Shown here: piece after piece, positions 1 to 7,670 of the stretch
Position numbering within the stretch: the first letter of the stretch is position 1
Layout of the letters: the number at the start of each line of letters is the position of its first letter
DNA from: Rhytidiadelphus loreus
Taxonomy: Eukaryota > Streptophyta > Bryopsida > Hypnales > Hylocomiaceae
Length of the DNA: 64,000 nucleotides
Assembly (NCBI GenBank): GCA_947034895.1
Contig: OX344761.1
Coordinates: 84,085,447-84,149,446, forward strand
Direction: 5' to 3'
Notes under the pieces: model-generated
The model's input: the letters and a program-made list of their open reading frames with translations, nothing else
Database searches by the model: none
What the model was told of the DNA's origin: nothing
Position numbers and translations under genes: made by a program

Positions 1-101
1 CTGCATATTCTGAAAGATCCTTGTAAGGGGGTTTATTTGGTTAGCTGGACCAATACTATGCGAATGGTGATGGATACAGAAAATGTGTATTGCAAGGGGT
101 T

Positions 102-1490
102 CTATATGAGGTTTTTTTTATTTATTTCTATGGGAATTCTGGGTTCGTCGTATATAATAGTGTCTGCAGCAAAATGGGCAATGACATGTGTATCTTTGAA
201 TGGTCCAATGTGGGGGGAGAAATTTTGATACCAGTTTATGTCTGGTATAACAAGTATAGTTATGGTGCTTTGATCATGTTTGGCTGCTAGTCTAGACCAA
301 TGTAGTGCTTGTTGGGCTGTTTCTTCATTGTTTGGGTGTGCAAATCCTATGCCTTTCCATTTGTAGTCAAAGGCTTTGCCAAGTGATCCAAAGATTTTAT
401 CTCTTTCATATAGAGAGTAGAATTGTGTAATTTTGGTAGAGCATGTAATGGGTGAAGAAAAATATGAGTGGGATATGTTGAATGTTGTTGTTAGTGAGTC
501 TAGTATACTTTGTGGAAGAGTGTGTTGTTGCGTGTGTAGTGGATTTTTGGATTTTTTGTATTTATATCGTTGGTATAGCCATACGATCTCAGTTTCGAAT
601 GGTTGTGTAGGTGGAACCAATTCATGTGTATTATAGATGGATGTGTGATATTGTTTCCATAGCCATTGCAATCTGGTAGTGGGAATCGTAATCAGGTGTT
701 TGCCGGTGTCTAAGTATATGTGTGTTAGTTCGTTTTGTGTGAGGAGAGTGTGTGTGTTTGTTAGTATGTCTTTTTCGGGGTTGCATTCGATAGGGGAGAT
801 GTATGTGTGTGGAATGATTGTTGGGGGTGGAATGAACCGTACATCTCTAGTTTGTTCGTGATCAAAATTTGCCCTAATAATGTTTGTATAGTGCTTATGT
901 TGTTGTTGTGTATAGTATTGTGTTAGTAGAGAGGTGTTATGTTCGATTATAGTGGGATGGTTAAATGGAAAAAGGTCTCTTTGTGGTAACCATTTAGTAT
1001 ATGTTATGTTATTATGGGGTGCCCATTGACATAGATATGTAGTATATATTTTTGAAATTTTGTATTTGTCTTTTGTTGCCTTAGTATTGTGATCTAGTAT
1101 TTTCCATATGGGAAATTTGAGTGGGTTGTTTGGAATATGTGAAGGGGGAGTTTGTTGTTGTGAGGGTTGTGTTGGTAAAGGATACAGAGGGTTGTGTAGA
1201 GCTATTGGTGTTAAATCGCGGTTATCTGATATGTATTGTGCTTTGAGAGTTCGTATTTTTGGATGTTGTAGGCAAGGTGTTGAACATTCGAGTGTACACC
1301 TTGGGTAGCAAAAAAGTTGTTCTGCTATATTCAAAGCCCGTTTTTCGATGTTCGTTGGGGTATGATAGTATATTGTAAAGTCTTCAGGTGACATTAAATT
1401 TATGCCATTCGGGAGTGTGAGATGTTTTATTTTGTGTATGTTGTATAGTAGAAGTTTGTGTAGAAGTTTAAGGGAGAGTTTGTAGTTTGG
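102..1490 (-). CDS. LINE ORF2 part 3: Cys cluster, chromodomain-like segment, PCIF1-like methyltransferase domain
   Basis: This frame has an ATG at 1394 but is open upstream to at least 1505, so it is the continuation of ORF2 after a frameshift rather than a separate gene. Near 1270-1310 is a cluster with spacing C-x3-C-x3-C-x3-C, where LINEs often carry a zinc knuckle. At about 895-1125 a segment beginning IWKILDHN, then TYLCQW, KWLPQRDLF and TIIEHN matches the core pattern of a chromodomain. The last 130 residues match the PCIF1 cap-adenine methyltransferase pattern: SSPITC, then FGSLG, then FAHPNN where PCIF1 has the catalytic NPPF, then LVIPDINW where PCIF1 has a V/I-F-I-P-E-W strand. The NPPF position reads HPNN (327-341), so methyl transfer may be lost. 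The frame ends with TAG; the following 21 codons stay open, so the TAG could be a late mutation. Domain calls rest on motif recall only. Confidence 0.72.
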   Translation of the reverse strand, partial: PNYKLSLKLLHKLLLYNIHKIKHLTLPNGINLMSPEDFTIYYHTPTNIEKRALNIAEQLFCYPRCTLECSTPCLQHPKIRTLKAQYISDNRDLTPIALHNPLYPLPTQPSQQQTPPSHIPNNPLKFPIWKILDHNTKATKDKYKISKIYTTYLCQWAPHNNITYTKWLPQRDLFPFNHPTIIEHNTSLLTQYYTQQQHKHYTNIIRANFDHEQTRDVRFIPPPTIIPHTYISPIECNPEKDILTNTHTLLTQNELTHIYLDTGKHLITIPTTRLQWLWKQYHTSIYNTHELVPPTQPFETEIVWLYQRYKYKKSKNPLHTQQHTLPQSILDSLTTTFNISHSYFSSPITCSTKITQFYSLYERDKIFGSLGKAFDYKWKGIGFAHPNNEETAQQALHWSRLAAKHDQSTITILVIPDINWYQNFSPHIGPFKDTHVIAHFAADTIIYDEPRIPIEINKKNLI

Positions 1491-2950
1491 TGTGGTAGGG
1501 TGATGTTAGATTGTGTCATCCATTCTTGTTCAAGTTCTGTGGCGTTTAGTTGGAAGCTTTCTGTTACGTTTTTGAGGTGGATTCCTGCTTCTTTTTTGAG
1601 TAGAAATAGAGTTCGTATTGTAGGTGATCTAACACAGTCGTGCTGTGTGATTCTTGGAATGTTTTCTGCACCACCATATTTGGCCAAAATGTGGTGCATG
1701 AGTCCTTTGTATATTGTACCTAATCTTCCTGGATCATTGAGTGCGTTGCGAAGCTGTTCGCCAATACAACGTAGATAGGCATTTTTAAGGGAGAAGGCTT
1801 CTAGCCCGAAAAGTTCGTGTGGAAGTTGAGCTATTACGTTTGCAGTACATTTAGGTAGTCCGCATATGATTTTTTGAATTCCAATGATTTTTTTGTCTAA
1901 TTTTTTGATTGTTGGTAGGGAATATGGGACTGCATAAAAGCTGTAAGCTATGCCGGCACGTATTACAGTGTCGACCATATTAATTCTTTGTTTTATTGTG
2001 GCTGGACAGTGTATGAGTTGTGTACATTGATCTGTTAATTTTTTAGTGGTGATGTGTGTTTGTAATTTCCATTTTAGTGAGGGTACTAATTGTATACCTA
2101 AGTAAGGATACGGTTCATTTTGGTGGAGGATTGGTATTGGTTGGTTTCTATAATTAATGTTCATAGCATGTATTTGAGTTTTGAAAGTCTCAGGTTTTGT
2201 TTTAGATTTATTTGGGCATCCAGTAATTGCACATTTTGATACTCCCAAATCCATTCCGGCCCATTCACAATATTTATCAAGTTTATCAAGTTGGATTTGA
2301 AGTGAGTGGAGTTTAGAAGATGCTGCTGCTAAGTCATCTGCGTATGCTGCAGAGCTAAAAGTTATTTTGGACGTACCAAATTTATATCCATGATTGCCTC
2401 TTTGGAGCCATATGAGTAGTGGTTCTAGAAAAATAAGAAAGAGATAAGGGCTTAGTGTGTCTCCTTGGATAGTACCTCTTTGAATAGGTATTGGTTTAAT
2501 TTTACCAAAATGCTCACCGGTAAATATTGTAGATGTATATGAGTAAATATTTCCTATTAGTGCTACTGCGTCTTTAGGGTATCCAAGATCTAACATTATA
2601 GCCATGAGGCGTGCATGATCTATGGATCCAAATGCGTTTTTAAAATCTATATATAATATATAGATGTCTTGGTTTGTGAATCTTGCATCTTCTAGAGCAG
2701 CAATGAGGAGTTGTAGTTGTCGTGATGTACTTCGTTCTGCTCTGAATCCTTCTTGGCTATCGTGTAGGATTTGGTGGTTTTCGCCATAGGCGGAGAGGAT
2801 TAGGGTTAAAGTACTAGTAAAAAATTTGTATATGGTGTTTGCAAGAGCAATAGGTTTATGGTTTGATAGTTGAGAAGGGTCTCCTTTTTTATAAAGTAGT
2901 ATAGTTAGACTAGTTTTCCAAGAGGCTGGATTTGTTTTTGTTTGTAGCAT
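1427..2950 (-). CDS. LINE ORF2 part 2: reverse transcriptase
   Basis: Reverse transcriptase core for target-primed reverse transcription. Visible motifs are LLYKKGDP and KPIALANTIYKFF (fingers), FRAERSTSRQ, motif A YIDFKNAFGSIDH (about 2614-2655), motif B QRGTIQGDTLSP (about 2448-2485), motif C AAYADDLA with YADD at 2333-2344, and YLGIQL in the thumb-side region. The catalytic Asp residues are present. The frame overlaps the previous part at 2905-2950. Reading PASWKTSLTILLYKKGDP as the continuation of the upstream NNKTPGPDLIPN block requires a one-base shift near 2948. At the 3' side the frame drifts into unrelated sequence after about 1500 and stops at 1427. I do not assign a LINE clade; it does not look like the common plant L1 or RTE type. 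Confidence 0.9.
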   Translation of the reverse strand: MLQTKTNPASWKTSLTILLYKKGDPSQLSNHKPIALANTIYKFFTSTLTLILSAYGENHQILHDSQEGFRAERSTSRQLQLLIAALEDARFTNQDIYILYIDFKNAFGSIDHARLMAIMLDLGYPKDAVALIGNIYSYTSTIFTGEHFGKIKPIPIQRGTIQGDTLSPYLFLIFLEPLLIWLQRGNHGYKFGTSKITFSSAAYADDLAAASSKLHSLQIQLDKLDKYCEWAGMDLGVSKCAITGCPNKSKTKPETFKTQIHAMNINYRNQPIPILHQNEPYPYLGIQLVPSLKWKLQTHITTKKLTDQCTQLIHCPATIKQRINMVDTVIRAGIAYSFYAVPYSLPTIKKLDKKIIGIQKIICGLPKCTANVIAQLPHELFGLEAFSLKNAYLRCIGEQLRNALNDPGRLGTIYKGLMHHILAKYGGAENIPRITQHDCVRSPTIRTLFLLKKEAGIHLKNVTESFQLNATELEQEWMTQSNITLPHQTTNSPLNFYTNFYYTTYTK

Positions 2951-5427
2951 TGTGTAAAAAATAGGAAAAGTAAGTTATGGAAGCTATCTGGCATGTTTTT
3001 TAAAATTACATTTGGAATTAAGTCTGGCCCAGGGGTTTTGTTATTAGATAGGTGTTTTAGACATATGTCATATGTCTCCTTGTTTAAATAATGGTGTAGA
3101 GGGGTTTCAGGGGTTCCACGTTTATCTAGGATGAGACCGTTTAAGTCATGCCACGGATACTGTCGCACTCCACACGTACAATGTATTGGGTGTTCTGGTA
3201 AATAAAAACATGTTGGGACTGTTGGTCGGTTACTAATTGATTGTTGGTTGTGTATTTCATTAGCGATATCATCTGGGTTGGTTAGTAGATTGTTATGTAT
3301 GTCTTTTATGCAATCGAGTGGGGGTGTATTTAGATTTTTAAATACTTTTTTATTTATTTTTTTAGGACTTTTTTCATACAATTGTCTATATTTTGAAATT
3401 GCTTTTTTAATACAATCTTGAGTGTGTTTTGTGGTAATTTTGCGAGCTTGTATGTTTGCAGTTTTGGCTATTTCTGCTAGTGTTTTGATCCATTCGTGTG
3501 GGGAGGTTGTATGTATTGTAGGTGGTGGGATGTGAACGTGGGTGTGGTTTTTTAGTGTTTCTAGTATTGGATGTGTTGTCCAATTTGTTGTGTTTTTTAT
3601 TATGTAAATTGCTTTTCTGATTAGATGGTAAGTAGAGAGGTGGACTTTCCATTTTTTTTGGAGTTTTCGTGGTAAAAAACCGCCTTGTTGGGAGGTACGG
3701 TTTGTTAATTGAGGAATTGGTGGTGCACTGCAATGTTCTAGTATTTTGTTGGATATGCTTTGTATAAGGTGATCCAAGGTGTTACATGCTATTTTCCAAT
3801 GCTGTTGTGTCAAATGTGTATTTGTAAGGGTGGTGGTAAGTTCGTTTATCTGAAGCGAGTGTTCTTCGAAAAAATTTGTTATAAATATTTCTATATTTTT
3901 TTGTGGAATGGGATTTAAAATTCTTGGTAGAATATTTTGTGTTGTTGTTATGGGTCGTGTTATTAATGTATGTTGTGGTACGTGTAGTGTTACAGGGGAG
4001 TGGTCTGAGTTTAGATTGTGATTATGATTTGTGGTTGCTGTGTATAGAGAGGTATTAGGTGTGTTTATGTAAAAACCGTCTATTAGGCTAGTTTGGGTGT
4101 AGTTTTGACCGCCTTGTCTAGTAAATGGACTATTAGTAGGTATATAGGTGAGTTGCAAGTTATTTGTGAATGTATGCCAATCTATGTCTTCTGTTTGTGG
4201 TGGAATTATGTTGAGTTCGTTTTGTCTTCCAATGAGGGCAATGTCTCTATTGAAGTCGCCACACAACAAGTGGGTATATTGTGGGTGTAAGGAGATTTGG
4301 TGGGTTATAGTTTGTTGAATTTTTGGTATTAATTGTAAATCATCTGTGTGCGAGGGCATGTATATGTGGAATAGTAACCAAGGTTGGAGAGGGTGGTTAC
4401 CGATTTTTATTATTTGCAGATATTGTGAAAATTCTACAGGAGTTGGAATTTTGGTGATGTTTGCAGGGAATGCATATTTTTTGTTTATAAGGGTTAGAAG
4501 TCCGCCACGTCCTAGTATGTATGGTCTTCTTTGTTGTATACATCGAGTTAATGCATGTGTATTGTTAAATATTAGTTTATAATGTGGGAATAGATTTTGT
4601 ATGTATTTTGTGGATTTTGTTGCAGTTATTTTGGTTTTTTGAATTATTATTATTGCAGGAGTTGTTGTAGTATGTGAGATTAATTGTTGAAGGTTTGGTA
4701 GAGTTGTGTTAATTGATGCAGCATTCCATGTGATGATGCATGTGTTAGGGTTGCTAATTTGTATGTTTGTTGGGTATGTTGGAGGTGTATTGGGGAGGGG
4801 CGGTGGGTGAGAATATTCTTCTAGGGTGTCATGACATTTTAATGTTTCTATGAGTAAGTTCTCGGGTAAGTATGGGAATTTATTGAGCATAGTTTCTAGA
4901 GTTAAGGGTTCGTTTGTTTGATTGATGAAGTTATATATTTCTTTATGAATGGATTCGAGAGGTTCAATTATTTGTTGGTTGTTATTTTTGAATAGTTCAT
5001 ACGGGTGCAGTGTTGTAATGTGTCTTTCTGGTGGATTTTGTAGTACAGTCATATTGCCTAGTAGTAGCGTGGTCCAGTCTGGAGTTGTTGTTTGTATTAG
5101 TAGTTTGTCACAAGCTTCTAATTGTGGACTGAGTGTGACAATGAGCGCAAATAGCAATCGAGGTGGTGGGTGGTGTTGATTTTGATAAACGTATTGTGAT
5201 AGGTGAGGGTAGCTTCTGGTTGTATTATTATGCATAGGGTGTGTATTATGTATTAAAGGTGCAAATTTTTTTGCTAAGTGTTGATATTCGGGTTGTAGTT
5301 CAATTGTGCATGTTATAAAATACATTTTACTTCTATTTTTATGTGAAGGTGGGTGTGTTTTGAGTATATCGGGCATGGGTCCCGGATTTGTTTCTATATC
5401 GCCACAAAGGAGAAGTAGTAGGTGCAT
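2905..5427 (-). CDS. LINE ORF2 part 1: 2A-like leader and APE-type endonuclease
   Basis: The frame is open from 6069, but the ATG at 5427 gives a short hydrophobic leader (MHLLLLLC) directly followed by the 2A-like GDIETNPGP, the arrangement known at the N-terminus of some animal LINE ORF2 proteins, so I prefer that start. After about 215 residues of low-complexity sequence comes an apurinic-like endonuclease (about 4735-3960) with TWNAAS, GDFN and SDHSP motifs and a SLIDGFYI strand. The expected QETK motif reads QKTK because GAA has become AAA (about 4634), which removes the catalytic metal-binding Glu. The C-terminal part holds a Cys/His pair motif HCTCGVRQYPWHD and the start of the RT (NNKTPGPDLIPN, about 3015-3050). 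The frame then runs out at 2905 because of a frameshift near 2948. Confidence 0.85.
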   Translation of the reverse strand: MHLLLLLCGDIETNPGPMPDILKTHPPSHKNRSKMYFITCTIELQPEYQHLAKKFAPLIHNTHPMHNNTTRSYPHLSQYVYQNQHHPPPRLLFALIVTLSPQLEACDKLLIQTTTPDWTTLLLGNMTVLQNPPERHITTLHPYELFKNNNQQIIEPLESIHKEIYNFINQTNEPLTLETMLNKFPYLPENLLIETLKCHDTLEEYSHPPPLPNTPPTYPTNIQISNPNTCIITWNAASINTTLPNLQQLISHTTTTPAIIIIQKTKITATKSTKYIQNLFPHYKLIFNNTHALTRCIQQRRPYILGRGGLLTLINKKYAFPANITKIPTPVEFSQYLQIIKIGNHPLQPWLLFHIYMPSHTDDLQLIPKIQQTITHQISLHPQYTHLLCGDFNRDIALIGRQNELNIIPPQTEDIDWHTFTNNLQLTYIPTNSPFTRQGGQNYTQTSLIDGFYINTPNTSLYTATTNHNHNLNSDHSPVTLHVPQHTLITRPITTTQNILPRILNPIPQKNIEIFITNFFEEHSLQINELTTTLTNTHLTQQHWKIACNTLDHLIQSISNKILEHCSAPPIPQLTNRTSQQGGFLPRKLQKKWKVHLSTYHLIRKAIYIIKNTTNWTTHPILETLKNHTHVHIPPPTIHTTSPHEWIKTLAEIAKTANIQARKITTKHTQDCIKKAISKYRQLYEKSPKKINKKVFKNLNTPPLDCIKDIHNNLLTNPDDIANEIHNQQSISNRPTVPTCFYLPEHPIHCTCGVRQYPWHDLNGLILDKRGTPETPLHHYLNKETYDICLKHLSNNKTPGPDLIPNVILKNMPDSFHNLLFLFFTQCYKQKQIQPLGKLV
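5377..5403 (-). other. 2A-like ribosome-skipping peptide coding site
   Basis: The encoded residues GDIETNPGP fit the 2A consensus D-V/I-E-x-N-P-G-P exactly, preceded by a run of Leu and Cys as in the 2A sequences of sea urchin and amphioxus LINEs. Known 2A sequences make the ribosome release the chain at the Gly and restart at the Pro. If active here, the endonuclease-RT protein would begin with Pro and be freed from whatever lies upstream. The chance occurrence of all invariant residues right at a sensible ORF2 start is small. Confidence 0.85.
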
Positions 5428-5990
5428 TGGAAGTATTCCTTTGTAGTTGTTGTGATTGGCTTGGTGTTTTGTTGATGGTGGTGTAGGGAGTTTTTGTTTT
5501 TTGTTGAAATTACATTTATTATTTGTATTTGAGGGGTTAGGAATGTGTGGATATTTTATTTTGTTTTTTGGTAGGGATATATATGTGTGAATGTATGTTT
5601 TAGTTGTTTTAGATCTATGAGTTTTATTTTGAGTAATTTGTAATAGTGCAAGGTCGGGAGGCCAAGCCAGTTTTGTTTGTTTTAATGTTGGTGCGTTTAT
5701 TGTATTATGATGATGCTTTGGCGTGTGTTGTGTATTGTTTGTTTTATTATGGACAATGTGTTTATGTGTGTTTAGAAGTGTCATGTATATATTGGATTGA
5801 TGTGATTGAGTATATGCAAAGAAAGTTCTATAAAAAAAGAATGTGAATGTGAAACATAAAGTATATAAATGATATTGCCAAGTGGTGGCTGTATACAATA
5901 CTATGATGTAAGTACTAATAAGGGGTGATGTGTGACTAAGGTATATGACTATGGCACTCTTTTTTTGGGCAATGGCATTGTATGACCTAA
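5428..5990 (-). other. Open spacer between LINE ORF1 and ORF2
   Basis: This 563-base stretch between the ORF1 stop and the preferred ORF2 ATG contains no stop in the ORF2 frame, which stays open to 6069 and overlaps the end of ORF1 by 79 bases. The predicted peptide (for example TTWQYHLYTLCFTFTFFFY, then Lys/Asn/His/Thr-rich) looks like translated untranslated sequence. The open frame would allow reinitiation or frameshift access to ORF2, with the 2A trimming the extra N-terminus. That is inference; G-poor sequence also lacks stops by composition. Confidence 0.45.
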
Positions 5991-7670
5991 CTAGTTTGGC
6001 GGTGGAGGAGATTCCGGAGCGTTGATGGCTGGGCGAGCTAAGTTTTTGACAACCTGCATGCTCTGGCATAGGATGCTTTCTAAATTAGAGAGAGCACCTC
6101 TAAGCTCTTTATCTATCTTGTTGGCATAGGATTTTGCCTCATCTTGAAGTTCTTCTTTTAGTTGACTCATATCAGCTTGAAATTCGATTCGTAGCTTTGA
6201 GTTTTCTTTGGCAACTACCTCTCCCACTAAGGTTGATAGTTCTTCTCTGTTGAGGGATTGTTTGTTTGCAGAGGTTGATGCATTGTTTGTGAGGGCTTCA
6301 ACTGTTCCAGCCAAAGCAGTGTTGATGTCCAAGAATCCCCATTTGTGAAGTGTGTCATCATTGGGACGTGCGGATTCGTCAAGAGAGTTGGGATGGGGTT
6401 GAAACTCCACCCACTTATGATGCAGTCGTGTCGATTTCTTCACATGTTGTTTGTAGACAGCAGCATTGAGACATTCAACGTTGGCTATACCACTGTGAGA
6501 GTCACATTTGTGTCGTGGGAAGAAAATGGATTTGACGTTCTTGGAGCCGAGGTGATTGTGTAGTTCCTGGGTCACTTGAACAATAGATTTAGTAAGGTTT
6601 ATGTTCTTGACAATGAGGACAAGGCAGTTTCTTTTGTTTACCTCCTCACGGGTGAGCTGGTTCAGGTTAGGGTTGACAGGTTGAAGAAGTTCTCCCAATA
6701 CTGCAATACGATACTGCTTGATCTTTGTGAGTTGTTCAGGCGATGTTGTTGTTAGCCACCCGAAGGATTTGGCAATGGATTTTTGAACTTGGACTAGTTC
6801 AAAATCATAACTCCGGCTGAAACTTTCATCCAATATATGTTTGAAAAGATGGTGAGATTCCACATTTCGAATTGTTTCGCTGTTGATTTTGACGGAGAGC
6901 AGGCTGCTAGATGCTATGGGGTCAAAGGATTTGGAAACCTTGGCAATAGTGAGGGTTTCATCGTCAAGTAAGAGTGCAAAGACTCTCGTTCCTCGAAGCA
7001 GTGCTTTGCCGTCAACTTCGGGGTTTTGCAGATGAATCCTGGCCATGCCAGACCAAACTTTGGCAGTTTGGGGGCCATAACAAAGGATGGCTACTGGTTC
7101 AGCAATGCTATCCCCTATTGGTATGTTCATTGCCTGAAATCGAAGCAAGACTTTGGACATGGCTTGCTTTTGGTTGAGTGGTACTTTAGGTTTTTCAAAA
7201 TGTAGCAGTATATGGTAATCAAGAGCTAGTTGAGTATTCATGTTTACCTCAACATCGAAGGGGATTTGTGTCAGGTTGAAATGTTGTCCTTCGACACCAT
7301 CGAGTCGAGATGTTGGCCATAGCTTTTGTTGGACTCGGGGGAAAGACATACGAGCTTTTGTAAATTCTTCAGCTTCTTGTGGAGTATACCCTTGAGTGAT
7401 GAGTTGAGCTATGGATGCTTTGTTGATGATTGGAGGCATGCCAGCTTCGTAAGCTAGAGTTTCCATGGTAGGAAAGCCATACCAAAATTCTTGTTGTATT
7501 GGGACTTTGAGGATAGTCATGGTGGTGATGGCGCCTTTGGATTTCTTCTGAGTAGATTGGCCGGCTTCCGGAGTAGTGCGTTTGTGGGGGGTATTGACAT
7601 CTTCCATTTCAATCTCATCTGGATATGCCATATCTTGCTGTGATTTGTTCTTGTGTGTAGGATCTGACAT
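5991..7670 (-). CDS. LINE ORF1 protein (nucleic-acid chaperone candidate, coiled coil)
   Basis: From the ATG at 7670 (MSDPTHKNKSQQD) the frame codes for 559 residues ending in a Pro-rich tail (APESPPPPN). The N-terminal 45 residues are charged and contain a basic stretch (TQKKSKGA). The middle is a well-folded-looking mixed region with IPFDVEVNMNTQLALDYHIL and RIHLQNPEVDGKALLRGTRV, possibly an RNA-binding fold, but I do not recognise a named domain. Residues about 465-535 (ENSKLRIEFQADMSQLKEEL onward) look like a coiled coil, a usual ORF1p trait for trimer formation. No CCHC knuckle is seen. Composition is ordinary, unlike the G-poor ORF2 next to it. The frame remains open far upstream, to 9569, so the start is chosen by the change from low-complexity to protein-like sequence. 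Its position directly before ORF2 supports the ORF1p assignment. Confidence 0.75.
   Translation of the reverse strand: MSDPTHKNKSQQDMAYPDEIEMEDVNTPHKRTTPEAGQSTQKKSKGAITTMTILKVPIQQEFWYGFPTMETLAYEAGMPPIINKASIAQLITQGYTPQEAEEFTKARMSFPRVQQKLWPTSRLDGVEGQHFNLTQIPFDVEVNMNTQLALDYHILLHFEKPKVPLNQKQAMSKVLLRFQAMNIPIGDSIAEPVAILCYGPQTAKVWSGMARIHLQNPEVDGKALLRGTRVFALLLDDETLTIAKVSKSFDPIASSSLLSVKINSETIRNVESHHLFKHILDESFSRSYDFELVQVQKSIAKSFGWLTTTSPEQLTKIKQYRIAVLGELLQPVNPNLNQLTREEVNKRNCLVLIVKNINLTKSIVQVTQELHNHLGSKNVKSIFFPRHKCDSHSGIANVECLNAAVYKQHVKKSTRLHHKWVEFQPHPNSLDESARPNDDTLHKWGFLDINTALAGTVEALTNNASTSANKQSLNREELSTLVGEVVAKENSKLRIEFQADMSQLKEELQDEAKSYANKIDKELRGALSNLESILCQSMQVVKNLARPAINAPESPPPPN

Noticed and set aside
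3407..3733. 108-codon minus-strand frame inside ORF2
   Set aside because: Out-of-frame shadow of the G-poor ORF2, where stops are rare in all sense frames.
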